A DNA stretch of 64,000 nucleotides from Candidatus Jettenia sp. Lineage in GTDB: Bacteria; Planctomycetota; Brocadiia; Brocadiales; Brocadiaceae. The stretch covers positions 1 to 64,000 of the forward strand of contig CP091278.1 of the NCBI GenBank assembly GCA_021650895.1. The letters are read 5' to 3'. How positions within the stretch are numbered: position 1 is the first letter of the stretch; each line of letters starts with the position of its first letter. Position numbers and translations under genes: made by a program. This document shows positions 10,146-19,530 of this stretch, piece after piece. The notes beneath the pieces are model-generated. The model did not search any database and was not told the origin of the DNA. It was given only the letters and a program-made list of their open reading frames with translations.

Positions 10146-12359
10146 ATGGATATTCTTAAAGATGGAGACAGGAGGAAAGAATCCGATAGAACAATCATCT
10201 TCAATAGAGATATTTGTCATGACCTTTCCTTAAGCGCAGAAAAGGAGTGGTTAGAGACAAACGGTATTGGTGGCTATGCTTCCTCTACAATAACCGGCGC
10301 AAATACAAGGCGGTATCATGGTCTCCTTATGGCTGCTACAAGGCCTCCCTTAGGTCGGTCTTTATTATTATCCAAAGTGGAAGAAACTCTCTCTATAGGA
10401 GAGAAGCAGTTTCCGTTCTCTACGAATTTCTACCCAAATGCAATTCATCCTGAAGGATATAAAAATCTTATTCAATTTAGCTTAAATCCATTTCCTACCT
10501 TTGCTTATTCTATGAGTGGGGTAGATATAAAAAAAATAGTGTTTATGGTTCACGGTGAAAATACTACTATCATTTTGTATCAAGTGACTGGTAGAGGAGC
10601 ACGGCCGTTAGCTCCTTTATCCTTGAAGATAAGGATCATGATTGCATTTCGTGATTATCATTGGCTTACCTCCGAAAATCCATCTTTAAAGACCAATTAT
10701 CATATTCTTCCGCATGGAATATATTTACAGCCATATGAACAACTTCCCCCCCTGTATCTTTTTCATAATGCACAATCAATCGATGCAGTTCAATTCTGGT
10801 ATAAAAATATGGAATACCCAAAGGAACTCGAACGAGGTCTGGATGCGCACGAAGACCACTTTAGCCCTTTTGCTCTGCAGTTTGATCTGAATAAAGGGAT
10901 TGATTCCTATGTTGTTGCTTCAACAAATGCATGTGAGAGATTGGATATTTTGGAATTACTCAATACAGAAATTAACCGCAGGAAGGGTCTATGCAGAAAA
11001 AAGTGTGATGGGAATGGAAATGCAAATCTCTTAGCTTCCCCCGGTTTCCCTTTGAAAAAGAAGGATATCGATTATTTCTCTTTTCACAAAAAGGAAATAA
11101 ACCGGACTTGTGAAAAGAATGCGGTAGAAAAGACGAAAGATATAACTAAGGAAAACCTTGCTACATTAATTGAATCCTTATTGAATGTTTCAGATAGCTT
11201 CATTGTAAAGCGGGAAGGTGATAAGAAAAGTATTATTGCAGGATATCACTGGTTCGGGGATTGGGGACGGGATACTATGATCTCACTACCTGGACTTACC
11301 CTTGTACAGGGAAGATTTGAAGATGCCCGGAAAATATTACTTTCTTATGCCCGGTATGTTAGTAAGGGGATGATTCCCAATCGGTTCCCGGATTATGGAG
11401 AGACTCCCGAATACAATACTGTCGATGCATCACTATGGTATATTCATGCAGTATATCAGTATCTGCGTTTTACAAAAGATTTTAATACCGTTCGCAGGGA
11501 TTTATACAATGTACTAAAGGAGATTATTGAGTATTATAAGAAGGGAACTCGTTACCATATCCATATGGATACGGATGGTCTAATCGATGCTGGTGAAGAA
11601 GGGGTGCAGCTGACGTGGATGGATGCTAAAGTGGGGAATTGGGTTGTGACACCACGGATAGGAAAGGCAGTAGAAATCAATGCCCTTTGGTATAATGCAC
11701 TGCAGATCATGGTATTTCTTGCCCGTGAGATGAATTTACATGATGAGAGTATAGATTATAGTATCTTGGCACAGAAGGTATGCGAGTCATTTAATAAACT
11801 CTTCTGGTTTGAAGAAGGGCAGTACCTTTATGATTTTATAGAGGGAGAAACGGGAAATAAGGCCATTCGCCCCAATCAGATATTTGCTGTAAGTTTGCCA
11901 CATTCGATGTTAACCATGAGAAGACAGAAACATGTGATGGAGATAGTACAGGAGCACCTTTTGACACCTTATGGCCTGAGAACTCTTTCACCAAAAGATA
12001 AAGATTATGTGGGGCATTGTATTGGGGGTGTTTATGAGAGAGATAAGGCATATCATCAGGGCACTGTATGGCCGTGGTTAATAGGTCCCTACATTTCAGC
12101 TTATGCCAGGGTGTATGCAGACCATAAAAATACACGAAAATATATCGAAGGACTTTTTGAGCCGTTTTATACGCATCTGTTTGAATCCGGCCTGGGAACG
12201 ATTTCTGAAATATTTGATGGAGACCCTCCTCACACCCCACGCGGGTGTATTTCTCAGGCCTGGAGTGTAGCAGAGATATTACGCGCTTATTTTGAACATA
12301 TATCTGATGTTCAAGAGGTTTTCCCACGAGTATCGAGAGATATTTTGGTTGATTTTTAA
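10146..12359 (+). CDS. glycogen debranching enzyme (amylo-alpha-1,6-glucosidase type)
   Basis: A 737-residue enzyme of the archaeal/bacterial GDE family. It has an N-terminal glycogen-binding domain (EWLETNGIGGYASSTITGANTRRYHGLLMA) and a C-terminal (alpha/alpha)6 GH133-type catalytic domain with HWFGDWGRDTMISLPGL, VDASLWYIHAVYQY, TWMDAKV and YHQGTVWPWLIGPY. It should hydrolyse alpha-1,6 branches in glycogen or related polymers. I use the ATG at 10146 because AAAAGGAG sits just upstream; an in-frame TTG at 10131 is also possible. It is transcribed divergently from the DUF362-ChaN gene across a 270-bp gap. Confidence 0.92.
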   Translation: MDILKDGDRRKESDRTIIFNRDICHDLSLSAEKEWLETNGIGGYASSTITGANTRRYHGLLMAATRPPLGRSLLLSKVEETLSIGEKQFPFSTNFYPNAIHPEGYKNLIQFSLNPFPTFAYSMSGVDIKKIVFMVHGENTTIILYQVTGRGARPLAPLSLKIRIMIAFRDYHWLTSENPSLKTNYHILPHGIYLQPYEQLPPLYLFHNAQSIDAVQFWYKNMEYPKELERGLDAHEDHFSPFALQFDLNKGIDSYVVASTNACERLDILELLNTEINRRKGLCRKKCDGNGNANLLASPGFPLKKKDIDYFSFHKKEINRTCEKNAVEKTKDITKENLATLIESLLNVSDSFIVKREGDKKSIIAGYHWFGDWGRDTMISLPGLTLVQGRFEDARKILLSYARYVSKGMIPNRFPDYGETPEYNTVDASLWYIHAVYQYLRFTKDFNTVRRDLYNVLKEIIEYYKKGTRYHIHMDTDGLIDAGEEGVQLTWMDAKVGNWVVTPRIGKAVEINALWYNALQIMVFLAREMNLHDESIDYSILAQKVCESFNKLFWFEEGQYLYDFIEGETGNKAIRPNQIFAVSLPHSMLTMRRQKHVMEIVQEHLLTPYGLRTLSPKDKDYVGHCIGGVYERDKAYHQGTVWPWLIGPYISAYARVYADHKNTRKYIEGLFEPFYTHLFESGLGTISEIFDGDPPHTPRGCISQAWSVAEILRAYFEHISDVQEVFPRVSRDILVDF

Positions 12360-12585
12360 GGATGTTACAAAAATCTTTTCAGGAAAAACCTTCGGAATTC
12401 GGAAAGAAAAAGGTATGCCGGGGAGTGATTCTTTTAAAATGCTTGCTGCCAGGAGACGGGATCATCAGAGATAAGCAGTTTTTGAGGTGGCAGGGCAATG
12501 TTATTAAGCATTTTTATGAAGGGAATAGTAAAAATGCTAAGAGGTTGTCTGCAAAGTTCATATTCATGTCTGGAATTTATTCCTG

Positions 12586-12664
12586 TGGTGGATTCGCTCA
12601 GCTTAATCTACCCTACTCATTATAAGATTACAGGTAGGGTGGATTAAACGAAGTGAATCCACCA
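12586..12664. repeat. 31-bp imperfect inverted repeat (interspersed-repeat type)
   Basis: The arms are 12586-12616 and 12634-12664, with a 17-nt loop. The left arm contains GGTGGATTCGCT and the right arm the matching form ending GAATCCACC; both carry a GTAGGG/CCCTAC block on the inner side. Arms like these are typical of genome-wide palindromic repeats. The 500-bp stretch between the debranching-enzyme gene and the phosphatase gene holds this repeat and the hairpin at 12784-12810, and I see no convincing gene in it. Confidence 0.7.
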
Positions 12665-12783
12665 TTGCATCTGTTCAGCTTAAAAGAAAACCTCTCGAAT
12701 GTTAGATGGGCTTGAGAACAATTAATCTCATACGGTTGTTCATGTGATTACAAAAGCTCAGATGCTTGTATTCAAATCCCCGA

Positions 12784-12810
12784 AAATCACTCTTTATGAA
12801 AGAGTGATTT
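12784..12810. terminator. perfect 12-bp hairpin between convergent genes
   Basis: AAATCACTCTTT (12784-12795) is followed by a 3-nt loop and its exact complement (12799-12810). It lies about 50 bp past the 3' end of the minus-strand phosphatase gene and downstream of the plus-strand debranching enzyme, so it could end transcription from both sides. A classical T tract is weak or missing, which lowers confidence that it is an intrinsic terminator. Confidence 0.5.
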
Positions 12811-12860
12811 CAGGGAAACTCTCATGCATTTTTGAGTAAACTCAATCACGAGTTTTATGG

Positions 12861-15416
12861 TTAATAACTATTGTATAAGTCCTGTATCTCCTGGCTGGTC
12901 AAGGCACGCTTATAGAGGCGGATGTCGTCGATGAGACCATTAAAATATCCTTTCTTATACCGTGAATACCCTATCTTCATGTCTGTATAATAGATCAATG
13001 GTACAATCGTATTTCCGGCCGGATGTGTATCGGTATCAACCAACTGCCCATTTACATACAGATGCTGCTTCCCGGTGGCCACGTTGTAGGTACAGACAAC
13101 ATGATACCAGGTATTCACGGAATTGATTAAATTTTCTTTCACGGTTTTTGTTGTTCTGGTTCCAGTTCCATTCCTGGTTACCAATGAAAACCTGAGAGTA
13201 TCTGGGCTGCTAGAATTGAATCGTACTTCAAACCCTTCCCGGCGCTGTGGGTCTGAATTCCATCTTAACCCACTGAATATCGCATCGGAATGGTTCGTAT
13301 CGTTGGTATTTTTTCTGAACCACGCACTCAGAGAGATTTCATTATTATTCATGCGGGGTACTGATACAGAATCATCAACCCCGTCGAAGCTCAATCCGTT
13401 GTCGCTTTTTCCTGCTGCCCATACAGCGCCCTGGATTTTACCATGATTCCCATTACCTGAGGTATCATGGGCAATTGTTCCTGCCCCTTCATCAAGGGTA
13501 TAGTGTATCTGTATGCCTGTGGTAAAGGCGTTGTATAAGTCTCTTATCTCCTTGTCACTTAATGCTCGCTTGTAAAGGCGTACATCGTCTATAATGCCAC
13601 TAAAATACCCCTTATTAACCCTTGAGTAACCTACTCTCATATCAGGATAGGCTGTCATTGGGACTATGGTATTTCCTGCCGGATGAGTTTGCATAGTAAC
13701 CAACATTCCATTTACATACAACTTCTGTTCTCCTTTTATTTTGTTGTAAGTGCCTGCAACATGGTACCAGTTGCCAATTGAATTGAGTAAATTTGCCGTG
13801 GCAGTTTTTATTGTTTTATCCCCACTTGCATTCTGGGTTACCAATGCAAATTTGAGGATATTAGGGCTATCGGGGTTGAATCGTACATCAAACCCCTGCT
13901 GTAACTGAGGGTTTAGGTTCCATCTCATTCCACCAAATATTGCGTCAGCAAGAGCCGTATCGTTTGTGCTTTTATTGAACCATGCGCACAGGGAAATCTC
14001 ATCATTGTTTATACGGGGAACGAGTACGGAATCGTTAATCCCATCAAAATTCAATCCTCCTCCGCTTTTTCCTGTTGTCCATATAGGTCCTCCGACGATG
14101 GTACCATGATTGCCGTTGCCTGAAGAATCAGTTGCAACCTGCCCGCTTCCCTCGTCAAAAGAATAAAGAGCCGCCAGAGCACCGGCAGGAGATTTTCTGA
14201 TAGTGAATCCATCATCAAGTATGGAGCCGTCAGATCTCAGCGCCTGAAATGTTAACGTGTTCGTATTAATGGTAACGCGAGCAAATGAAAATTCCGAATC
14301 ACACCGAATAACCCAATTGGGTAGTGTGGTGGAGCAAGGATGAAGTTCCGCACCACCGCCGCCAACCACGAGATAAATTTGTCCATGTCCGGCATCAGAG
14401 AAATCATAAACTTCTGGTCCAAAATTATCCGAGTCATCCTTAATAATAGAATCGTAAGCGAGTGGTTTGGTTCTGACATAATTATGATTGTGGGCATGGA
14501 ATACCAAATCAACGTTGTATTTATCAAAGAGAGGCTGAAGGTTTGTCCGTAGCTTTGTATAATCAGAGTGCCCGCCTCCACCTGAGTAAACATTGCGATG
14601 GAAATAAGCAATAATCCATTGTATATTGGGATTTGATGCCGCAGAGGCAAGATCATTATCTATAAAGGTATGCTGGGCGCTGCCAGGATCTGTTGAGTTA
14701 TCGGTATTTGAATCAATTGCCAGAAAATGTGCATTCCCAACATCGTAAGAATAATATCTCTCGGTCGAAGTTCCATTTGTGGGCATTGCAAAATGGGCCT
14801 GAGCAAAACTATAGGGAGGTTTATCAATATCGTGGTTTCCCCATGCCGGCATCACGGCGGCAGAAGCGGCGTAAACAGATTGCTGTTCAATCCAGGTATG
14901 ATAGTTGCTATCAGATGCTGTATATGCAAGATCACCGGCAATGATGTGCAGGTCAGCATTCTGGGCAGCCAGGGCTGAATTAATAAGAATAGAATTTGGT
15001 GTTGAGTTTTTATCTGCTACGGCAGTAAAAACTAAACCGTTGGTTCCTGATGTACCCGGCGCTGGCGCAGTCCAAAAAGTATAATCCTGACTCCATAATC
15101 CCCCATCATCACTTACATGATAATGATAAAGCGTGTCCGGGGTAAGGCCTGTTAATTCAACGGTATGAATGTATTCGCCATGCTCGGTATCCACTCCGGT
15201 AGCTACATTGCCATATGCGGTAGTCTCTCCATACTCAACCTTTGGCGGCTTGTGACTGGTATTTGATGACCACATAATTGTCATAGAACTTGCAGGATCA
15301 TGTTGCCAGGAAAGGTGTATCTGGCTTACCGCCGCGTATGTTTGTGGCGATAACATCAAAATTGAAAAACCAAAAAGGAATATACACAACGTAAATAAAG
15401 ACTTCATTGAATACAT
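12861..15416 (-). CDS. secreted purple-acid-phosphatase-like metallophosphoesterase with two LamG domains
   Basis: An 851-residue exported protein. A signal peptide ends near residue 28. An Fn3-like domain of the purple-acid-phosphatase type spans about 30-120. A calcineurin-like metallophosphoesterase domain spans about 127-345, with the metal-site motifs IAGDLAY, WGNHDID and FHAHNHNY. Two LamG/concanavalin-like domains follow (about 412-620 and 632-851). The two LamG copies share most of their sequence (for example SFDGV/INDSV, EISLxAWF, YVNGxLV, DDxRLYKRAL), so they arose by recent tandem duplication. LamG modules commonly bind glycans, so the enzyme may be held on a polysaccharide or matrix while it hydrolyses phosphate esters. 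The substrate is unknown. The start at 15416 is preceded by a weak GAGG. Confidence 0.85.
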   Translation of the reverse strand: MYSMKSLFTLCIFLFGFSILMLSPQTYAAVSQIHLSWQHDPASSMTIMWSSNTSHKPPKVEYGETTAYGNVATGVDTEHGEYIHTVELTGLTPDTLYHYHVSDDGGLWSQDYTFWTAPAPGTSGTNGLVFTAVADKNSTPNSILINSALAAQNADLHIIAGDLAYTASDSNYHTWIEQQSVYAASAAVMPAWGNHDIDKPPYSFAQAHFAMPTNGTSTERYYSYDVGNAHFLAIDSNTDNSTDPGSAQHTFIDNDLASAASNPNIQWIIAYFHRNVYSGGGGHSDYTKLRTNLQPLFDKYNVDLVFHAHNHNYVRTKPLAYDSIIKDDSDNFGPEVYDFSDAGHGQIYLVVGGGGAELHPCSTTLPNWVIRCDSEFSFARVTINTNTLTFQALRSDGSILDDGFTIRKSPAGALAALYSFDEGSGQVATDSSGNGNHGTIVGGPIWTTGKSGGGLNFDGINDSVLVPRINNDEISLCAWFNKSTNDTALADAIFGGMRWNLNPQLQQGFDVRFNPDSPNILKFALVTQNASGDKTIKTATANLLNSIGNWYHVAGTYNKIKGEQKLYVNGMLVTMQTHPAGNTIVPMTAYPDMRVGYSRVNKGYFSGIIDDVRLYKRALSDKEIRDLYNAFTTGIQIHYTLDEGAGTIAHDTSGNGNHGKIQGAVWAAGKSDNGLSFDGVDDSVSVPRMNNNEISLSAWFRKNTNDTNHSDAIFSGLRWNSDPQRREGFEVRFNSSSPDTLRFSLVTRNGTGTRTTKTVKENLINSVNTWYHVVCTYNVATGKQHLYVNGQLVDTDTHPAGNTIVPLIYYTDMKIGYSRYKKGYFNGLIDDIRLYKRALTSQEIQDLYNSY

Positions 15417-15652
15417 AGGATAATTTACCTCATAGTAATTGTTACTTTAAAGAAATAACAGTAATGCTATAATAAATTCTTTTTTAACAACGGAGTAAAA
15501 AGAGTGGGGGATTAACGTATGTTTTTCTTATAGAAGCAGGCCTCTATACCAATTCTACCGTTCATGAGATAAAGACTAACAACCTATAACAAAAATTTTT
15601 GGTTAAAACAATACCATATATCTCATAGTATTGCCATAGATTTTTACCAGGA

Positions 15653-15793
15653 ATGAAGAATAATAGCGGGGTAACGGTTATTGATAAATTTTCTATTTAT
15701 AAAATACCTGCAATTTTGTATAAGAAAGAGGATGGGGTTCACATAATTACTACATCTGCTCATGGAGCGGTGTATAACATATCCGATGAATAA
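15653..15793 (+). CDS. small hypothetical protein (46 residues)
   Basis: A short open frame in the 390-bp gap before the aldehyde dehydrogenase gene. It begins ATGAAGAAT and encodes MKNNSGVTVIDKFSIYKI at its N-terminus, ending GAVYNISDE. It ends 14 bp before the dehydrogenase start, so the two could be co-transcribed and translationally linked. The upstream ribosome-binding site is only ACCAGG, which is weak. I do not recognise the sequence. Its composition looks protein-like, but at this length chance is a real alternative. The rest of the gap (15417-15652) shows nothing that I can name. Confidence 0.35.
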   Translation: MKNNSGVTVIDKFSIYKIPAILYKKEDGVHIITTSAHGAVYNISDE

Positions 15794-15807
15794 TTTGGAG
15801 CTTAATA

Positions 15808-17232
15808 ATGCAAAATACCGGTAGATATCTCATTGCCAGCGAATGGCGGGAAGGTAAGAATGTGATTGAGATAAAGAATCCCTATAATAATGATATGGTA
15901 GGTATTACCTTTTTGGCAGAAGAGAATGATGTGGAGGATGCTATCCAGGCTGCTGTCCGTGCCTTTGAAGAGACGAGAAGGCTCCCTGGTTTTAAAAGAG
16001 CTGAAATTCTTGGTAATATTCGCGATGGAATCCGTAAAAGAAGTGAAGAGTTTGCACGGTTGATAACGCTGGAAACGGGTAAATCTATTGCCGATTCCCG
16101 GACTGAAGTAGAAAGGGCTGTCGGAACATTTCAAATAGCATTCGAGGAATCAAAAAGAATATTTGGAGAATACATTCCTTTAGATATTTCCGAGCGATCC
16201 AGGAATAGAACTGGTATAAACAGACGTTTTCCCATAGGGCCAATAGTAGGCATTTCACCTTTTAATTTTCCCCTGAACTTAATAGCCCATAAAGTGGCAC
16301 CGGCGTTTGCAGCAGGAAATCCCATTCTTATCAAACCATCTTTAAAAACTCCTTTGACTGCATTGTTTCTCGGCGAAGTTATTTCTGAGTCAGGTTGGCC
16401 TGCAGGGGGTTTTAGCGTATTCCCTTGTACAGCAAATCTGGCCGAACGAATAGTAGCAGACGAACGTATCAGGATGCTTACCTTCACGGGTAGCGCCGGG
16501 GTAGGTTGGAGACTTAAACAGATTGCTGGTAGGAAAAGGGTGACATTGGAATTGGGTGGAAATGCGGGTGCGATTATTGATAGTAGTGATAATCTGGATT
16601 ATGCGGTGAAGCGATGCATTGCCAGTGCTTTCTCATTTAGCGGACAGATTTGTATATCTCTCCAAAGGCTGTTTGTTAATAAAAAAATATATGACAGCTT
16701 TATGTCGAGTTTTGTAAATGATATAAAGACATTAAAAATGGGTAATCCTATGGATGAAGAAACGAGGCTTGGGCCAATGATCGATGAGCAGGCTGCACAG
16801 AGGGTGGAATTATGGGTCAATGAAGCGGTAAGAGATGGCGCGACACTCATTACCGGAGGAAGGCGTAAAGGCACGTTCTATGAGTCAACGGTAATTACCA
16901 ATACCACACCGCAAATGAAGGTTAATACCCATGAGCTATTTGCACCGGCTGTAACGGTCTCAAGACACGATACTTTTGAAGAAGCGGTAAGGCTATTAAA
17001 TAATTCTATCTATGGATTACAGGCAAGTGTATTTACGAATAATATACGGCATGCCTTTTACGCCTATGAGCATTTGGAGGTAGGTGGTGTGATGGTGAAT
17101 GATGTACCATCTTTCCGTTCTGATAATATGCCTTATGGTGGGGTTAAGGAGTCGGGTATTGGACGGGAGGGTGTCCGTTATGCTATCGAAGAGATGACAG
17201 AACCTAAATTATTAGTTTTGAATTTATCTTAA
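15808..17232 (+). CDS. NAD(P)-dependent aldehyde dehydrogenase
   Basis: A 474-residue member of the aldehyde dehydrogenase superfamily, which oxidises aldehydes to acids with NAD(P). Cofactor- and catalysis-related blocks are present: PFNFPLNLIAHKVAPAFAAGNPI-type core, FTGSAGVG, the general-base region LELGGNAG (about 249), and the nucleophilic Cys in FSGQICIS (about residue 282). The C-terminal EMTEPKLLVL block is also typical. The closest subfamily by eye is the lactaldehyde / non-phosphorylating glyceraldehyde-3-phosphate dehydrogenase type, but substrate cannot be assigned. The start ATG has TTGGAG upstream. A strong hairpin follows the stop. Confidence 0.9.
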   Translation: MQNTGRYLIASEWREGKNVIEIKNPYNNDMVGITFLAEENDVEDAIQAAVRAFEETRRLPGFKRAEILGNIRDGIRKRSEEFARLITLETGKSIADSRTEVERAVGTFQIAFEESKRIFGEYIPLDISERSRNRTGINRRFPIGPIVGISPFNFPLNLIAHKVAPAFAAGNPILIKPSLKTPLTALFLGEVISESGWPAGGFSVFPCTANLAERIVADERIRMLTFTGSAGVGWRLKQIAGRKRVTLELGGNAGAIIDSSDNLDYAVKRCIASAFSFSGQICISLQRLFVNKKIYDSFMSSFVNDIKTLKMGNPMDEETRLGPMIDEQAAQRVELWVNEAVRDGATLITGGRRKGTFYESTVITNTTPQMKVNTHELFAPAVTVSRHDTFEEAVRLLNNSIYGLQASVFTNNIRHAFYAYEHLEVGGVMVNDVPSFRSDNMPYGGVKESGIGREGVRYAIEEMTEPKLLVLNLS

Positions 17233-17239
17233 GCATGAA

Positions 17240-17288
17240 ATAAATAAAACCAACAATTCAGGTGTATGGTATTGTTGGTTTTATTTAT
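17240..17288. terminator. bidirectional intrinsic terminator
   Basis: A perfect 18-bp inverted repeat has arms at 17240-17257 and 17271-17288. Its core is AAAACCAACAAT and complement, and A/T runs lie on both outer sides. It is between the convergent aldehyde dehydrogenase and bacterioferritin genes, so it should stop transcription from both. Confidence 0.85.
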
Positions 17289-17328
17289 CACGATAAGAAT
17301 TGAAGTTCTGCTAACGGGTATTCAGTCC

Positions 17329-17811
17329 TTAAGAATTCTCTTCTTTATGCACCTGTATAGACAAGAAATTCTCGATTCCCATATCCTTGATTTGTTGCAA
17401 ATAGGATTCTAAATCATCGACGTGGGCTTCTTCTTCGACAAGGATATGTTCCAGTAACTCGCGTGAGCCACCATCACTCACATCGATACAGAGTTTGATA
17501 GCCTTTTGAAGCCTCTGAATTGCTGTCATTTCTAATGCATGATCATTTTCCGCTTGTTCTTTCACCGTTTTTCCTATGGTGACTTTATCGAGTTTACTAA
17601 CGGTAGGACTACCTTCTAAAAATAACATGCGTTCCATCAGTTTCTCTGCATGCTTCATCTCTTCTATTGCTCTCTTTTCATTATCCTCATACAGGCATTG
17701 ATATCCCCAGTTCTCACACATTTTGGCATGGAGAAAATATTGATTGATGGATGTCAATTCTGAGATAAGTATTTCATTGAGCGCTTCGATAACTTGTGTA
17801 TTCCCTTGCAT
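17329..17811 (-). CDS. bfr: bacterioferritin
   Basis: A 160-residue ferritin-like iron-storage protein. All ligands of the di-iron ferroxidase site line up at the same numbers as in the E. coli protein: E18, E51, H54, E94, E127 and H130. The heme-binding methionine M52 is also present, so a heme-bridged 24-mer is expected. It oxidises Fe(II) and stores it as a mineral core. The start at 17811 is fixed by AAGGAGG placed about seven bases upstream; the frame stays open further upstream, but that extension is not family-like. Confidence 0.96.
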   Translation of the reverse strand: MQGNTQVIEALNEILISELTSINQYFLHAKMCENWGYQCLYEDNEKRAIEEMKHAEKLMERMLFLEGSPTVSKLDKVTIGKTVKEQAENDHALEMTAIQRLQKAIKLCIDVSDGGSRELLEHILVEEEAHVDDLESYLQQIKDMGIENFLSIQVHKEENS

Positions 17812-17953
17812 AAAAAAACCTCCTTGTTTAATGATGGTTATCGCATATAAATATATAGACATTGGCGAACAGGTAATGCTTATGCCAGTATAATATAATT
17901 TGATATCTTGTCAATTATAAAAGATTTTATCCTTTTCAATCTCCAGAAAAAGG

Positions 17954-17982
17954 TTGACTTTAATAAACACATGTAATAATCT
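17954..17982 (+). promoter_or_regulatory. candidate sigma-70-type promoter for the aspartate kinase gene
   Basis: TTGACT (17954-17959) and TAATCT (17977-17982) are separated by 17 bases, 65 bp upstream of the aspartate kinase start. The -35 box matches the consensus in five of six positions; the -10 box is weaker. The region is very AT-rich, so a chance match is possible. Confidence 0.35.
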
Positions 17983-18047
17983 AAATAACTATTTATTGAA
18001 GTTCGATGTTTACCGATAGAGGGAATAACGCATTTTAAGGATAGTAT

Positions 18048-19295
18048 ATGGGACTTATCGTACAGAAATTTGGTGGCACTTCTGTAGCCAATGCAGAACG
18101 TATTAGAGCGGCCGCAAAACGTATCATAGAGACATACAAGGCCGGGAATAAGGTAATTGTGGTAGTGTCAGCAAGAGGTCAAACGACTGATGAACTGATC
18201 GATCTTGCCTACGAACTAACGGATAATCCATCAACACGTGAACTTGATATGCTTATGTCTACCGGAGAACAGATTTCCATAGCCCTTGTGGCTATGGCAA
18301 TCCATGCGCTTGGATATCCGGCTGTTTCTTTTACCGGAGGACAGGTAGGTATCATTACTGACAGCTATCATACCAAGGCGCGCATCAGGAACATTAGTAC
18401 GAATCGTATTCAAAAAGAACTGGAGAACGGTACAATTGTTATTGTTGCCGGATTTCAGGGTATTGATGCAAATGAAAATATTACCACTCTCGGACGCGGT
18501 GGTTCGGATACAACGGCTGTAGCTTTAGCCTCTATCATGGGGGCAGACAGATGTGACATTTTTACTGATGTGGATGGTATCTATACCGCTGACCCACGGA
18601 AAGTTCCGTATGCAAGGAAACTTAATAAGGTATCGTATGATGAGATACTTGAACTGGCAAGCCTAGGAGCACAGGTGATGCATTCCCGTTCAATCGAATT
18701 TGCAAAAAAATATAACGTTCCCCTGTATGTCCGGTCAAGTTTTAATAATAGCGAAGGGACGTTGATTTGTAAGGAGGTGAAGGAGATGGAGGATATCGTT
18801 GTTAGCGGTGTTGCAGTAAGCAAAGAAGATGCAAAGATTACCATTCGGGCTGTACCCGACGTTCCTGGTCAGGCTGCTAAGATATTTCATGAGATTGCCC
18901 GAAGGAATATTAACGTAGATATGATTATACAGAATGCCAGTATCGAGGGTAGGGCGGATGTAACATTCACGGTTCCAAGAAGTGATTTACGAATAGCCCT
19001 GGAAACTGCAGAAAAGATAAAGAATGACCTTGGTGCTAAAGAAGTTATGCATGATAGTAAGATTGCTAAACTTTCAGTGGTAGGTATTGGCATGCGGAGT
19101 CACTGCGGTGTAGCTGAAAAAATGTTTAGTGTATTAGCAGACGAGAAGATCAATATTCAGATGATCAGTACCTCAGAGATCAAGATCTCCTGTGTGATTG
19201 ATGATGCCCATGCTGATCGTGCCTTACGGGCTGTTCATACAGCTTTTGGACTCGATAAAGTAGAAAAGGAAAAGGAAGAGGTCGTTAAGGTATAA
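18048..19295 (+). CDS. lysC: aspartate kinase
   Basis: A 415-residue aspartokinase that phosphorylates L-aspartate in the first step toward lysine, threonine and methionine. The N-terminal kinase signature KFGGTSVANAERI, the substrate-site region MLMSTGEQIS, FTGGQVGI and TTLGRGGSDTTAVALA, and DVDGIYTADPR are all present. Two ACT domains fill the C-terminus (about 265-400), which implies allosteric control by lysine and/or threonine. It is a monofunctional single-chain enzyme with normal length. It is monocistronic as far as can be seen. Confidence 0.96.
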   Translation: MGLIVQKFGGTSVANAERIRAAAKRIIETYKAGNKVIVVVSARGQTTDELIDLAYELTDNPSTRELDMLMSTGEQISIALVAMAIHALGYPAVSFTGGQVGIITDSYHTKARIRNISTNRIQKELENGTIVIVAGFQGIDANENITTLGRGGSDTTAVALASIMGADRCDIFTDVDGIYTADPRKVPYARKLNKVSYDEILELASLGAQVMHSRSIEFAKKYNVPLYVRSSFNNSEGTLICKEVKEMEDIVVSGVAVSKEDAKITIRAVPDVPGQAAKIFHEIARRNINVDMIIQNASIEGRADVTFTVPRSDLRIALETAEKIKNDLGAKEVMHDSKIAKLSVVGIGMRSHCGVAEKMFSVLADEKINIQMISTSEIKISCVIDDAHADRALRAVHTAFGLDKVEKEKEEVVKV

Positions 19296-19324
19296 AGACC
19301 TGGCCATCGGTCCTCAATAATAAT

Positions 19325-19373
19325 GTAGGGCGAAGCTTTAGCCTTGCCAGGTAACCCTGAAGAGTTGCCCTAC
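19325..19373. repeat. interspersed palindromic repeat (GTAGGGC family), copy 1
   Basis: GTAGGGC (19325-19331) and GCCCTAC (19367-19373) bracket the segment GAAGCTTTAGCCTTGCC. Related copies occur at 21321-21396 and 62211-62279. All combine the AAGGCTAAAGCCTTGC palindrome with a GGGTTGC/GCAACCC block. They are intergenic and look like a dispersed REP-like family; this copy may also act as a transcription end for the aspartate kinase gene. Confidence 0.6.
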
Positions 19374-19530
19374 AGATATTGAAATATTATTCGATACATT
19401 TCCTTATTTTCTATTCAGAAGTTGTGAGGTTGAGAATATCTGCATTCCCAACTTCACAACTCTTACAATCTCTCAACCCCGCGCTTGTATGATTTCGTAT
19501 ATTTTATCATAAGTCTGAGGCTTTATTTCG

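Noticed and set aside
11836..12327. 163-codon minus-strand frame inside the debranching enzyme
   Set aside because: Antisense shadow of a conserved gene.
12362..12625. 87-codon plus-strand frame after the debranching enzyme
   Set aside because: It has no ribosome-binding site, the composition is not protein-like, and it runs through the inverted repeat at 12586-12616.
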